NCBI RefSeq assembly: GCF_028009165.1
Contig: NC_079245.1
Location: forward strand, 620,001-684,000
Length of the DNA: 64,000 nt
From: Akanthomyces muscarius
Lineage: Eukaryota > Ascomycota > Sordariomycetes > Hypocreales > Cordycipitaceae
Reading direction: 5' to 3'
The translations under genes and the position numbers were made by a program. The notes below the pieces were generated by a model. That model ran no database searches. It was given only the letters and a program-made list of their open reading frames with translations, and was not told where the DNA came from. Below, in pieces: positions 33,794-46,100 of the stretch (position 1 is the stretch's first letter; the number at the start of each line of letters is the position of its first letter).

Positions 33794-35930
33794 CTAAGCC
33801 GCAATCTTCTGCATCACGTTGTCCTTGTTCCTCCGACCAAATACACTCGTCACGCCAGCACACGCCCTTCCCGGCAGCGAAGCCGCCCAAAACGCCGCAT
33901 ACAGGCTCAGGCTGATGGTTCCAAACACAATCAAGGGTATGACCGAATACGTAAAGAAGTCTATCCAAGTAGCTCAGTTAGCAACCGCACACACACACGC
34001 AACCACCCAAGATGCAGAAGGAGTTTTTCCACTTACACACCAATCCACCCGAGCGCTTCACCACGCCATACAGCTCCCCGCGCATAATGTCCTCAGCGAC
34101 AAGCTCGTCTCGCCACGGGCCTACCATGCGAAACTTGGTATTGAAATTCGACCCCATCGCCCAGGTATAAAAACAGCGCCACCCCTTCCGCATCACGAAC
34201 CGCCACGTCGGCGCCGCGCCCATGTCGAGCGCGAGCTGGTACGCGTAGCTCTCGTGGTCGACGCCGCGCTTGTCCCTGTACATGTCGTACCCGGCCCGCG
34301 GGTGCAGCTTCCAGTCCATCTCGTACGCCGCGACCGCGTGCGCGGAGCGCGCCGACGGCATGCGCGCGGGGAAGAAGCGCTGCAGGAGGCGGAGGGTCCA
34401 CAGCTGGGCCTGGAGCTCGGCGAGCGGCGGGATGGCGCCGATGCTGGGCCGGACGAAGCCAATGTAGGCAACGTCGACGGACTCGGGGCTGTAGATGCCG
34501 CGGACGGAGGCGGACTGTAGAGAGGGGTACGCGCCGCGGGTGTGGTCGAGCATGGGAAAGGTGGTGCCGTAGCCGGTGGCGAGGATGACGACGTCGGGCT
34601 TGAGAGGGTCTGTTGTGGGAGAGAAGGAGGAGGAGGGGGAAAAGTGCATGGCGCCGGACTTGTCGATCGAAGAGGGCCAGGACCGGACGGCGATGGTCCG
34701 CCCGCCGCGATTGGGACGGATGGGCACGCTGAGGATGGAGGAGCGGATGCGGTGCAGGAGGGACGTGGAGCGGTGGCCGGCGGAGATGTAGGGCAGAGCG
34801 CGGTCCGACTTGCACATGAACACTGCATACATTTTCTGTCAGTTGCAGCCAAGCAGAGATGGAGGCGAACAGGGAAAGAAAACAGGACTTGCAGGAATCG
34901 AGATGCTTCCGCTCCTTGCTCATCTGCCCAACCCACTGATCGGGGCCTTCCTCGGTGCCGCCGATACACCAGTGCATTTTGCGCACCCAGACGTCGTATG
35001 CCGCCCACAGCAGCGGGCTCCTCTGCAGGACGGGGTGCGCGTACGCCGTGTCAAAGAGGCTGGCGACGGACGTGTCGACGGGTTTGTTGGGTCGCGGCGC
35101 GGCGCTCTCGGGCGTGCGTCCTCGTGGGCTCGGCAGCGGCACTATCTGCACACGTTGAATAAGTCTCCTAGGGGCAAGCTTGGGAAGGGTGTTGCGTGTG
35201 CGGTTGGAAGTTACCTTGGGCGCGCAGAAGAAGCCCCCTCGATGGCACAGCGTCACCGAGGCCGTCGGCGCCGTGACGGCCAGATGCGCCATGTCCATGC
35301 CCGTCTCCCCCGCGCCGAGCACGACGACGTGCGTGTACTTGCCAAACTGCCCCCGCGTCTTGAGCTGCGACGAGTGCAGCACCGTCGGCACTCTATCCAG
35401 GCCCGGAATGTCTGGTATGCTCGGCAGCACGTGGATCCCTGTGCACATGGCCACGGCGTCGCAGTCCCACGTTGTTGTCTCCACGGCATCGTTGACGGAC
35501 GTGATGGTTGTGATAGTGTGACCGGAGGGCTGCCGACGGACGATGCGCGTGACGCGGGTGTTGCAGCGGACCTGCGTCCACAGGTTGAAATGCGTCAGGT
35601 AGTCGCGGAGGTACTGTACATACACGGCCGGGGTGACAAAGTCGGGTGCGTCCAAGGGGAGGCGAAAGTCGGAAAAGGCGGTTAGGTACTTGGACGATAC
35701 GAGCTATCGTGGTCTGGTGTTAGTGGAGGAGGAAGCCTGGGCGTGGGAGCAGAAGGAATGCAGACCTCGGCATCTTCGTAGACGCGCTGCGTAAAGGTCC
35801 CGCCAATTTCGGGCTCGGCTTCAAAGAGACGCACGTCAATTGGCGGAATGGGAAAGAAGAGATGCGCCGTGGTGAGGAACTTGAGTGTGGCGAGGCCCGC
35901 GGGGCCGCCTCCTACGACGGCGACTTTCAT
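33794..35930 (-). CDS. Flavin-containing monooxygenase with C-terminal membrane segment
   Basis: Five exons (35930-35766, 35703-35215, 35145-34893, 34822-34037, 33960-33794) give 619 residues. The enzyme uses FAD and NADPH to oxygenate soft nucleophiles (N or S) of small molecules. The FAD-binding motif VVGGGPAG is at residues 5-12, and the NADPH-binding motif VVLGAGETGMDMA is at about residues 180-192. The late ATGY-type block appears as VILATGYGTTFP. The last exon adds a hydrophobic segment (VIPLIVFGTISLSLYAAFWA), suggesting tail anchoring, perhaps to the ER. Intron 3 uses a GC donor (GCAAGT...CAG), needed to join KHLDS to LFMCKSD. Intron 1 has a weak donor (GTCTGC), but its junction restores DAELVSSKYLTAF. 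The substrate is unknown. No biosynthetic core gene lies nearby. Confidence 0.88.
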
Positions 35931-37026
35931 GTTGCTGTGTGGTTGAGACGTCTATCCGATTCCAGTCCCAGAGATTTCTGAAGAGTAGAGGTATTGCTAC
36001 GAAGAAGAAAAAAGAGAAGATGGAAGTGAGAGAATTGAAGATGAAAGGAACAAAGGGTTACTGGGTACACGTAGGAAAATGAGCTCAAAGTGAATGCTGC
36101 TGCTGGAGTCGTGAATATATACGCCAGCGACGGCCGTTTGCAAGATGCCAACTACCGCGTGGCGTTTGGTGTAAAAGAAGCCGCAGTGAAGGATCGGAGT
36201 ACGAAACATGGTATCGAGGAACAGTGCATTGGACTGAAAAGAGGGCATATTGCGGGGGACAGAACAAGGAAAGGCAAACAGCGACCTGACCAGAACTGGC
36301 AACGTTTGCGATTGTAAGCCATGCAACCCTTTACTCACGAGAGTCGAGTCCATGGCAAGAGGGACGAGATCTGGCTGGGATGCAGGACAGGCGGGCTGTG
36401 GCAGCTTGTCGGACGTCGATGATGCACGTTTCCCTTGTGATGCCTGCCACTGATCCAGAATTATCCGAATTTCTCTCTGTGTGTGTTAGTGCAGCTTTGT
36501 ATGCCAAGTTCCTCGTATGCCTCTGCTTCGAAATGCATGACACTTTTCGTCAAAAGACAAGGATGAGGTGCTGCATTGCGGGCGTGTTCGAGAGACATCT
36601 ATGCACCTCCCCCAGACCCACGGACACGGACGCGGCGCTTTTTCAATTAGTCAATTCGCGATTAATGGTCAACTTGAAATCATGTTGCGGCCGCTACACG
36701 AGCCTCCAACGAACACTGGTCCAGGGACTCGGCATTACTCTGTTTGCCTCTCGCCACCGCAAACAAACGCACGACCCCTTGTCGGGTACAGCGTCGCCTA
36801 CGAGGAAAAAAAGTATGCACAGAATGGAGTCAAACAAGCAACTGGATTGTTCGAGTATATACATTTCCAACCTTTTTGGTATCATTGTCCTGAATCCATC
36901 GCGCGTGACACTATGATGCAATGCATAATAATTAAAACATGAAACTAGTAGAAAAGAAAAGAGGGAGACATTTGAGAAGTCTTCAAAGGAGCAGAAAGCA
37001 ACCGAGACAGTCGTAGTGTGTCGAGA
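35931..37026. other. Intergenic region upstream of the flavin monooxygenase
   Basis: Promoter of the monooxygenase and 3' region of the phosphate symporter. No gene or repeat recognised. Confidence 0.5.
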
Positions 37027-38733
37027 CTACCAGTGGGGAGAAAACGTGATGAAACCCATGAGAATACCAGAGATGAGACCGGCAACGGGCACCGTGATGA
37101 ACCAGCCAAGGTAGATCCAGGACACCATGCGCCAGTTAATGGCGCGCCAGTCACCGTTGCAGAGGCCGACACCGACAATGGCACCCGTGATGCACTGTGT
37201 GGTGGAAACGGGAAGCTGGAGACGCGTGGCCATGATGACGGTGATGACAGAGCCGAGTTCCATGGAGAAACCACGTGAGGGCGACATGAGAGTGACGCGG
37301 TTACCCAGGTTGCGCATAATGTGGTAGCCATAGGTCCAGAGACCAATGCAGATACCGGCACCGCCAAAAGCAAGAATCCAGCGAGGCACCTCTGCCTTGA
37401 GGGGAATGACCTCGGTTTTCCAGATCTGGTAGATGGAGGCATAGGGACCGACGGCGTTGGCCACATCGTTGGCACCGTGGGTGAAGGAGGCCGCGGCAGC
37501 GGTCATGACTTGAAGGAAAGTGTAGAGGAACTCGGCCTTGTTGTCAAAGTGACGGGCGCGGGCGTGAATCTCCTCAACGTCACCGGCAATGACAGACTTT
37601 TCGCTTTGGGAGCTGACAACATCCTGATCGACACCGCGGAGAACAGCCCACTTGAGCCACCAGAAGGCAACAGGGGCTGTGTACCAGGCACCCTCGGGCT
37701 TGGGACCGATCATGGACTTGTGAGTGGACTTGGGGACCTCTTCCTCGGACGTCTCCGAGACGGCCTTCTTCTCGTGTTGGCCTTCGATGTCGTCAGTCAC
37801 AACGGCGGCGTTGCGGTTGCGGCGGGCGTCGAGTTCCTCGCGGGTCATGTGGCCCTCGTAGTAGTTGCGAACGACACCGGTGAAGTTCTCAGGAGGAGGG
37901 GGAACCTCGCCGCGGCGGAGCAGGAAAGGACCCTGGATAATGTGCCAGCCCTTGAGCTGCCAGTCCTCCTTGATGACGACACGGTACATCCAGGGGACGA
38001 GGAAGAGGGTGATGAGGAGGGCGAAGCCAGCACCGGAGCCGACAATGACACCAGGAATCTGGGCCTCGGTCAGGTTGATCTTGTAGTCGCCACCCTTCCA
38101 GATCAGCAGCATGACAATGAGAGAAGAAGTGAGCCAAAAGTAGATGGGCACGAGAAAGAGGCCCTTGGCGGCGGGGTTGGAGCGGAGCAGAACACCGTAC
38201 TTGGTGATGAGGAAGATGATGGCACCAAAGGCACCGGACAGAATGGGAGCTATGATCCAGGCCAGGAAAACCTGGACAACACCCTGCTTCAGATCGAGCT
38301 TGCCGCTCTTGGTGTAGCCAACCCAGGTGATACCCTTGTTGCCGAGAGCACCGATGCCCATACCGAGAACACCACCGAGAATCGAGTGCGTAGTAGAGAC
38401 GGGCATACCAAACCTGGTGGCCATGGTGAGGTAGAGGGAGGAGGCAATGACGGCGCAGACCATGCCGAGCATGAGAAGGGCGGGCTTGTCGCTGAAAGCC
38501 TTGACATCGACGACCTTGGTCCTGATGGTGTCGGCGACGCGGCCACCGACACCGAGCGCTCCAGTAAACTCCATGAGCGAGGCGCCGCACATGGCCTGGA
38601 GGTAGGTCACGGAGCGGGAGGAGACGGAACTGGCCCACGAGTTGGCGACATCGTTGGCACCAATGTTCCAGGCGTCGAGGAAGGCAAAGATGGTGCCGAC
38701 CGCCAGGAGGTAGTCGTACTGATGGAGGACCAT
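37027..38733 (-). CDS. PHO89: PHO89-type Na+/phosphate symporter (PiT family)
   Basis: A single exon of 568 residues. The start is the ATG at 38733 (MVLHQYDYLLAVG); upstream codons in the same frame read as leader-like sequence. PiT proteins import phosphate with sodium at the plasma membrane, mainly at alkaline pH and under phosphate starvation. Both inverted-repeat signatures are present: GANDVANSWA at about residues 25-34 and HGANDVANAVGP in the C-terminal half. The matching PVSTTHS and PVSTTQC blocks are also present. About twelve membrane spans flank a central hydrophilic loop of roughly 150 residues (PPPPENFTG through HFDNKAEF), typical of fungal PHO89/PHO-4. A CACGTGGG element lies about 980 bases upstream (39712-39719), fitting control by a Pho4/NUC-1-like factor. 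Confidence 0.95.
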   Translation of the reverse strand: MVLHQYDYLLAVGTIFAFLDAWNIGANDVANSWASSVSSRSVTYLQAMCGASLMEFTGALGVGGRVADTIRTKVVDVKAFSDKPALLMLGMVCAVIASSLYLTMATRFGMPVSTTHSILGGVLGMGIGALGNKGITWVGYTKSGKLDLKQGVVQVFLAWIIAPILSGAFGAIIFLITKYGVLLRSNPAAKGLFLVPIYFWLTSSLIVMLLIWKGGDYKINLTEAQIPGVIVGSGAGFALLITLFLVPWMYRVVIKEDWQLKGWHIIQGPFLLRRGEVPPPPENFTGVVRNYYEGHMTREELDARRNRNAAVVTDDIEGQHEKKAVSETSEEEVPKSTHKSMIGPKPEGAWYTAPVAFWWLKWAVLRGVDQDVVSSQSEKSVIAGDVEEIHARARHFDNKAEFLYTFLQVMTAAAASFTHGANDVANAVGPYASIYQIWKTEVIPLKAEVPRWILAFGGAGICIGLWTYGYHIMRNLGNRVTLMSPSRGFSMELGSVITVIMATRLQLPVSTTQCITGAIVGVGLCNGDWRAINWRMVSWIYLGWFITVPVAGLISGILMGFITFSPHW

Positions 38734-41700
38734 GTTGGCTGTTTGTCGCCGGTGGCGGGTGAGCGTTGGTGTGTTGGTGGTGTGTCTTCTTTGGGAGTCT
38801 TTCCAGAGGGTTGAAGCAAGAGAGAACGAGCACCAAGCCTTACAGGCAAAGCCAAGTATAGAAGAGAGAGAAAATATCGAGGGTTGACCTGGAGAAGGAG
38901 AACAGGACAAGTCAAGACAAGGCGGGCGAGCATGAGCAGACTATATAGCTAGGGAGGTCCAGCCCGCGCATCAAACAATGTGTAGGCCATTTTTTTGGGG
39001 TGCGCCGCGCAGCTCTACGCGCCAAGACGCTGATGTGCGTTCTTGCAACCAATTCATGAAGCGTAACAGGGGAGGGGCGGCAGGCTGAGAAGGAGGTTTC
39101 CCACAGGCAGGGGTGTGTGTGGATGATGGCGGCGGATATTTGGGGCGCTGTGGGAAAGATGAAGCTGGGCGTAACGAGGCGAGACGGCAACGCCAAGACG
39201 AGCTGTGCCCTTCGGTCTAGCAGTTGGGAAATAGTGTAGAAGCTGAAGGGGTGGATGTGCCATGTGGTCTCGGTTCCGTCGAAACCTGGTCGAGGTCAGT
39301 CTTGGGCGAGGCGCGCCGGTTGTGTCAATCGGTAGCTAGCTACTTGCCTACATAGGATCCGTCATTACTTTCAATATTGTCCTGCTTCTTGCCAATGACG
39401 GGCCACATTATTGAATTATAAAAGTATGCAATTGAGCTACGTACCATGGTCAATGGTCGCTGCATTTGTACAGCAACGTCGAAATCGTCACCTGAGCGTT
39501 TGCCGAAGGATGCACGCTCAAAAGAAAAGTGTAGATAAACTTGCCTCAAGTCTCTTCTTTGCTATCAATGGCGACCGGACAGCCTTCTGCCTAGGTCCAG
39601 CGGCCACAGCGAAAACGCGCCAAGACGGCCGTGGAGGTCGTTCGGTGGCTCCGAGCTGGTACCGAATTTCGCGCCGTGGGGTTCAACGCTGGTGCTACCA
39701 AGGCAGGGCAGCACGTGGGTGAGTCTACGAGACTGCATTGAACGTTATCCAACGAAGGATTTGATAGGTGGCTCTGGGGCGTTGTTGGACCCGGGTGGCT
39801 ACGGCCGGTGGCGCGATGTGGGTGTCGCTGTGGAGGAGAGGGGCGTGGGGATGCCTGGTTGCAGAGTTGGAAGTTATTCATCCAAGGCGATGCTTCTACG
39901 CGGTCGGATTTGATGACGAGTTGATAAAGTAGATGAGACAAGCGACGATGAAGGTTGAAAGGGGTTGATGATGCTTCTGCTACGAAGTGGCATGCCCAGA
40001 GCAAACGGACCGCCAGCTGGCAGCCACAGCAACGAGCTGACGGGCCGGCAGTTTGGTCTTCTACTGAGTACTGTCGCAGGCAGTTTCCAGCGACCACAGG
40101 GCAGCCAATATCAACCGCCAGTCATTCGCCGGGGAAGAGGCCGCAAAAAAAAAAGAGTTGGCGCATCGTCCAGCGAAATAACTCTATTTTTTACGATGGC
40201 GCTAATGCCAAGCCACTAACACGCATATTGTATTGATTGTCAAGCCACCAGCCAGCCCAAAGGACCGCTAGAACGCTCAAACGTCTCCGAAAGGCCCCCA
40301 GCATATCCAGATCTCCCCACTGCTCCTTTGGCCAATCAGACGCCGCGCCATCTACACGTGCGTCCCTGTTTGGCAGTCGGCCCACGTCGACTGATACAAC
40401 ACCACCACCTCTACGAGCGACGCTGTCCAAACCACATTCTGACCTCAGAACGGCAACTCAATACGTAAGTAGCTCAACGCTGCATAATTGTCTTTTTTCT
40501 TTTCTTTTCTTTCCGCTATCTCTCTGGATTTGCTTATAGTGCGGCGCCGATGGAGATCGCCCGCTGTCACAAGTAGTCCCAGGTACACACATCAGCTAAC
40601 CCCGTCTTCGGCCGTCGGTGGACATCACATGCGACGCAACGAGGCGAAATCTCATCATCCAATATCGTGAAATAACGTCCTATACCTCAAAAAAAGAGAC
40701 TCAGTATGACCAAGACCACCCACAGTCGAGCATTGGCGCACGTTTCTTTTCCTCTCGGCTGGCGACCGGAAAACGCCTCGTGTCGGCTGGCACGTCTTGG
40801 CAGCGCATCTTGGCACACCCTCGAGGTCCAGCCAGCCGTCACTTGAAATTTCTTCCTTGGGTCCTTTTGCCGTAACCTATGCTGCTCTGCCTAGGCAAGC
40901 CTTCTCCCCTCGTTTCAAGGCTGCTTTGCTCTGTCAACTCCAGCGGGTCGCGACCGCCAATAACATACTGATTGTGGTCGGATTTTCCGATAGTGCGCAG
41001 CATTTTGCCTTTTGCGTTTTGCACGCGGGCTTGTCTTTAATATGGATCGAGGCTCGTCCTTGACGGGTGGAGCTCATTGATAGCAACGATCGCGTGCTTC
41101 TTGCATGACTTCTTAGTTGCCAACTTGTGCAGGACGGGTTCACGCTTGGGAGGCATAGTCTTTTCTTCTTAACTTGCGCGCTTCTAGTTTTTGTTCCGGG
41201 CTAATCGTGTGTCCGCGGCTCGAGCCTTTATCAACTTGGGCAAAGACAGCCAGTGCAGACTGAGATTCGCGGTTCTCATGGCCGGATACTGAGAATCTGT
41301 TGTCGATGACGTCTTTGGCAAAATTCAGTCCAAGTGTTAACAGCAACAGTGGTTTGCTGTGCTTTTAATCCCTGTTTTCAATTTCAAGAACCTCGAACGA
41401 CTATCCAATCGCCCCTTGCCACTCGTGTCTAGGCATTGCCTCTGGAGCAGTGCTCCGTCTGTCGACGTGCCATCTTAGCATAGATACAGGCTCTGCTTGT
41501 TCCACTTTGTAAACCAGAAACTGGTATCTTGGAGCTGTTGCACGGTAATGCGACCGCTCGAGCAGTCAGATGCCAGGAAATGTCATTACACTCACGGACT
41601 CCGCGCCACGAACAGTCCCATTTTCGAAGCGAGACCCTTCTCATCTGCCCAATACTTGCACTAGCTTCTGTGAAAAAGCAATATTTGCAAAACTCTAGCT

Positions 41701-42269
41701 CGAGACTAGATTGTCTGAGCCAGAGATCCTCCCCACGTGTGCTGCCGACTGGCCGTCCGTTTTGAATGTCTTGCTGACCATCTCCACCGCCCTTGCCTCG
41801 TCTGTACTTGGCATTTTCTGTGGGGGAGATGGATATTTTTCACGATTGGAACGGATAGCAGTTCATGCACAATTTAAGTTCAGATTTACTTTGTGGGCAC
41901 TCTCATGCGCAAATAGGCAGTCTGTGCAGCCTACACTGCTTGACTGCCTGGCCCATGGGCCATCAGACGAGACACCGAAGCAAGGGGCAGGATGAAATGC
42001 ACAATGCACTCTCGGTCTTGCTTCCTGGCAGTGCAACGTGTAGTTTCATTGAAGCTAGTGATGTTTCTTTCAAACTCGCGGGTCATAGCCGGCGTCTGTG
42101 GGAGCCGCTGCTTCCCGCAGCAACAGTCAGATCTCGCCATGCACCGCTGCAGTCACTGAAAAGTAGAACATTTTCAATATTTGCTTAGTCCGGAGAAGTC
42201 AGTACACATTTTATCTCCCTGGTGTTTACATTCAGGCTTGTTACTTTGTCGTGTCTGTGCTGACTGTGC
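38734..42269. other. 3.5 kb gap upstream of PHO89
   Basis: No convincing gene. The part next to PHO89 must hold its promoter. At 40465-40532 there is an intron-like sequence on the plus strand (GTAAGTAG, a long T/C tract, TTGCTTATAG), but the frames on either side have no ATG start of useful length, so it could be a leader intron or a non-coding transcript. From 40800 to 42200 only short, featureless frames are present. Confidence 0.45.
39712..39719 (+). promoter_or_regulatory. CACGTGGG, possible NUC-1/Pho4 site upstream of PHO89
   Basis: Matches the high-affinity Pho4/NUC-1 site exactly. It lies 979 bp upstream of the PHO89 start codon. Its function is inferred from the match and the neighbour. 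Confidence 0.4.
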
Positions 42270-42703
42270 TCACTCTTGAGCATCAGGTTCCACATCCAGC
42301 ACACCGGCCGCATCCTTGACAAACGCCGTCGCAGATGGGCGCTCTCCATTAGCATTATGTTCATCGTATACGCCGTCGTAGTGCTTCTCTCTGAGTCTAT
42401 CGTTGTCCACCGAGCCTCCGTAGTCGCTCGCAAAACCGGCACTACCAGCCGGTGGCTCGCTCTCCTTGCCCCCGGGCGCGCTCAACCGCCTGGCACTTTG
42501 TGGGCGTCCTCGACCCTCTGCTCCCGGCCACACAAAGAAGCTGCTGCGATTAGATGCAAGTAAAACGTGGCTGTTTGCTAAAAAAAATACTGGCTTGACG
42601 GTCCTGGAGTCGCCGTGGCCAGTGCACCACGGAGAAAGATCCTGCTGGTAACCGATCTCAAAGTCGACTTCAATTCCCGGCGGCCGTGGTCGTCGCGAGG
42701 CAT
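42270..42703 (-). CDS. Small two-exon hypothetical protein
   Basis: A proposed gene of two exons (42703-42591 and 42543-42270) giving 128 residues, with a 47-nt intron (GTATTT...CGCAG) that has a CTAAT branch-like site. An alternative acceptor three bases downstream would drop one Ser. I do not recognise the protein. The N-terminus is basic (MPRDDHGRRELKSTLRSVTS, then RIFLRGALATATP), so mitochondrial targeting is conceivable. The C-terminal 70 residues are acidic and polar with no obvious fold (DYGGSVDNDRLREKHYDGVY, AFVKDAAGVLDVEPDAQE). The coding-like composition of exon 2 and the frame-preserving splice are the only support. It could be spurious. Confidence 0.42.
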
Positions 42704-43173
42704 ATCAGCTCACTAATGACAAAACGCTACGCATCACCTTGCTTTTCCATTACCTGAGACTCGTGGCATGAGCTATGCCTGACTGTTCCTGGCTGACGCT
42801 GGTGTCGACTTTGGCGTTGACGGAAACTCGAAACCCCGTCGCACTAGCGTCTCAGCGAGACGTAGCAAGCCCGGCGACATCAGCACCACAGACCCCGTAC
42901 CTTTGACGAGTATGATAGTTGAAAAAAGCATCGTCTATATTATTGTGCTTGTACGGTGTATCGACTGACGGATCGTCGTGGCCACCGCATAGGTCAACTG
43001 CATTTTCCTCGCCGTCGATGCTGATGCAGAGGCTGACGGCGATATCCGGGCCAATGCATCGGCTACTGTAGAGACATACATATATAATTTAACCCTCATT
43101 CTCTTGCTAATAGTTATTATAAAAATTATTTCGGCTTTCCCTACTTGAAACTCTTCTTCCGTTTAACCTTGGT
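42704..43173. other. Gap between the small gene and the ABC transporter
   Basis: Holds the presumed promoter of the small gene and the 3' region of the ABC transporter. AT-rich near 43075-43130. Nothing else seen. Confidence 0.4.
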
Positions 43174-46100
43174 CTACTGCCGCTGAACCACCTTGCCGTG
43201 CGACAGTGTGACGATAGCACTCGCGTCCGCAATAGTCTCATCGCGATGCGCGATGACGATGATGGTGCATTTCGAAAAGTACTGCTGTATCGTCTCGCGA
43301 ACGAGCAGATCTCGCCAACGATCTACTGTGCTGGTGCCCTCGTCCACTAGAACAAGGCGGCTGCCAGTCAGGCGGCGGCGTACCACTGCTCGGGCGATAC
43401 ACAACATCTGTAGCTCCCCATGAGAGTACCCAACCTTACCAACGAAGGCATCTAGCTTCCCAGCCTCCTCGAGGGAGTCCCAGATCTGTAAACGCACTAA
43501 TGTCTCTTGCAGAATGGCATCCTTCTGTCGGTCTTCATTGCTTTCTCTTTCAGTCTTCGGACCAAATGGCTGTTCTCCCCATGCTGTGTCAAAGGGAAGT
43601 AGATTTTGGCGAATCGTCCCTTCTAGCACAACGTTGTCTTGCGTAATTGTGACAATCCGCGAACGAAGCTCATCACGATTCGTGTCACGGACTTCTACGC
43701 CATCGATCTTGATAGAGCCGTCATATTGAAGGAATCCGAGAAGTGCCAAAAGGAGTGATGTTTTTCCACTCCCAGACCGGCCTACAATTCCGAGTCTTGT
43801 GCCTGCGTCAATAGATAAAGAAATTTCCTTGAGAACAGGAGGCCGCTGAGGCTGATTAGGGGCAGCCTCATAGCGTGCAGCGCGTACGTCAACTTCTACC
43901 TTGCCTGCCGACGGCCAGTCTGCCGGCAACGGCGTGTTTCCGTCATCTTCCTTTGGTGTGCTCTGGGCGAACTTTTGCAGTCTGACGAGCGCTCCAATAG
44001 AGGTTTCCAAATGCGTCCACGAGACAATGACCCCGTTGAAACACTCACTGATGACAATTAGACTTAAAAAGGATACGCCAACTGCATTCGCAGAGGTGGC
44101 ATGCTGTAAGTAGACTGCAAAAGTCACCAGAAGCAGCGCAAGAAGAGCAACCAAAAGGTCCAGCACAAGAGTCAGGAAAACCTGTGCGCAATACAGCAAG
44201 TAAACAGGCTTTTGAGCCTCATCTAAAAGACGAAAATTGCGTTCCATGTTTTGGGATTGCCAACCAAAGCTTCGGATATAGACCAAATCTCGCGAGGTGT
44301 CTTGAATAGAGGAAACGAGGGGTGCTTGTGCTTCCAGATCCAAATGCCGAAGCTGACGCGATGTACGCAGATAGAACCGTTGCAGAAAAAACAACACTAG
44401 CCCAAGGAATGGAACAGCCGCGAGCAGGTAAATAGCCCCCGACAAAATGATGCCCAACTGACTTAAGCTGGCACATGTGAAGTAAAACGTGTTGTGCGTA
44501 TATGCTGGAATCATTTTCGCCACCAGAGTCATGTCAAGACTGTACATATTCATGATGGAGCCGGTATCTCCAGCGCCGAGAACGCCCAAGCTCGCCTTGA
44601 AGACTGTCTTTGTCAGTTCCGCATGCAAGCCCCGTGCTGTGCGTGGGGCCAGAACACGAAACATGACGAGAAGGGACACGCAAACTAAGCCGCCGGCTAC
44701 AAACGGGAGTATCGCGTACGCAATAAAGTACTTTCTCTCATAAGCAGCTTTCGCAGCCCAATATCTGAGCACAATTTTGGGGGAAGCATCCGCCACGCCA
44801 GTAAGCATGATCAGAACGAACCAAACAGCAAAGGGCATGCGTCCTGCAAACCTCCACCAAAAAGAGTATAAAGACCTGCCGCCTTGTTGACGAAGCTTGG
44901 CGTCGGCTTCCTGGTTGCCTGTTGTTGTGGCAGTAAGAGTAGAGGTCTGATCGGTGCTCGCCTCACCCTCTGATGGCGCGCTATTGGAAGTCGCTGTGCA
45001 ACTTGTGCTAAAGAGCCACTCCAGCCGCGTCCGGATGTTAGGATCACTCTGGGGAGTAGATGTTGAAAATTTGCCTTCGTCCTCAAGAACAACATATTGG
45101 TCGGCAAAGTCGACGCAGTCAACCATATTGCTGGAAATGACAACAGCAGCGCGGTTCTGTCTCAAAACACCACCGTCGCCGAAAAGGCCCTTCAAAAGAG
45201 CTTGAGCCGTCCGGCCGTCTAACGAGCTCAACGAGTCGTCTAGAACTACCAGTTGCGCCAGGGCAAAGGCTGCTCTTGCAATACTGACTCTTACTCGCTG
45301 TCCTCCGCTCAAGGCCATACCACCAGGTCCCACGACATAATCTTTACCGCCTGGCAGTCGCTGAAGATCTTCGGCCAGCTGGCAGCTTTCGACAACAGTG
45401 TTAAACCATGATTCTGTATACTCGCAGTGTCCAACGATGCACTCTTGAATCGTGGTGTTTGGTAGATATGCCGATTGTCCACAGTAAGCAATAGCAACAT
45501 CATTGGCAAACAGCTGGCCATCAAGAATGTCAGCCTCTCCCAGTATGGCGTCGATAAAGGTGCTTTTGCCGGATCCTGTAGGACCAAAGACTGCCGTAGT
45601 GCTGCCGGGCCGAATCTCCAAGTTGATGTTTCTTAGTATTGCTGTTCCAGAACAGCGAGGCGCCACAGTAGCTTCGGCGAAATGAACTAGCGCTGCGGAG
45701 TCAGGGGAAATCTGGCTCTGAATTTGTCCAATCATGATTCGAGGATCCTCATGCTCCTCTTGACAAAGAAACTGCTGGATTCTGGAGAAGTATACCAACA
45801 ATGTCTTGGCCTGTAGAAGCGATTTGAACAGTGAGGCGAGAGGTTCTTGGACATGTGCCACTAGTGCCAATACAGGGTAAACGACCTCGGGAGTAAATTT
45901 GCCCCCGAACCCTCCCCAGAAGAGAGCTGCTGCAATAACTGTTGTCGGTGTAATAAGATCGCAAAATGAAGCAGCCGCAATAGAACCTGCGCTGATGCTG
46001 CGATTCGTCTTCGCGGCCTCTATCTCTCGAACCCGGAGATTTTGTACGTGCTCGGCGGTTTTCGGACCTAGTCCCAGCATTTTGATAGCTGGAAGTTGGG

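Noticed and set aside
37321..38814. 497-codon open frame on the plus strand opposite PHO89
   Set aside because: It is the mirror of the strongly G/C-biased PHO89 coding sequence. Its translation is Gly/Asp/Glu/His-rich with no domain.
40237..40539. Plus-strand frame with Ser/Thr/Pro-rich translation before an intron-like sequence
   Set aside because: It has no ATG (start is TTG directly after a stop codon), so not accepted as coding.
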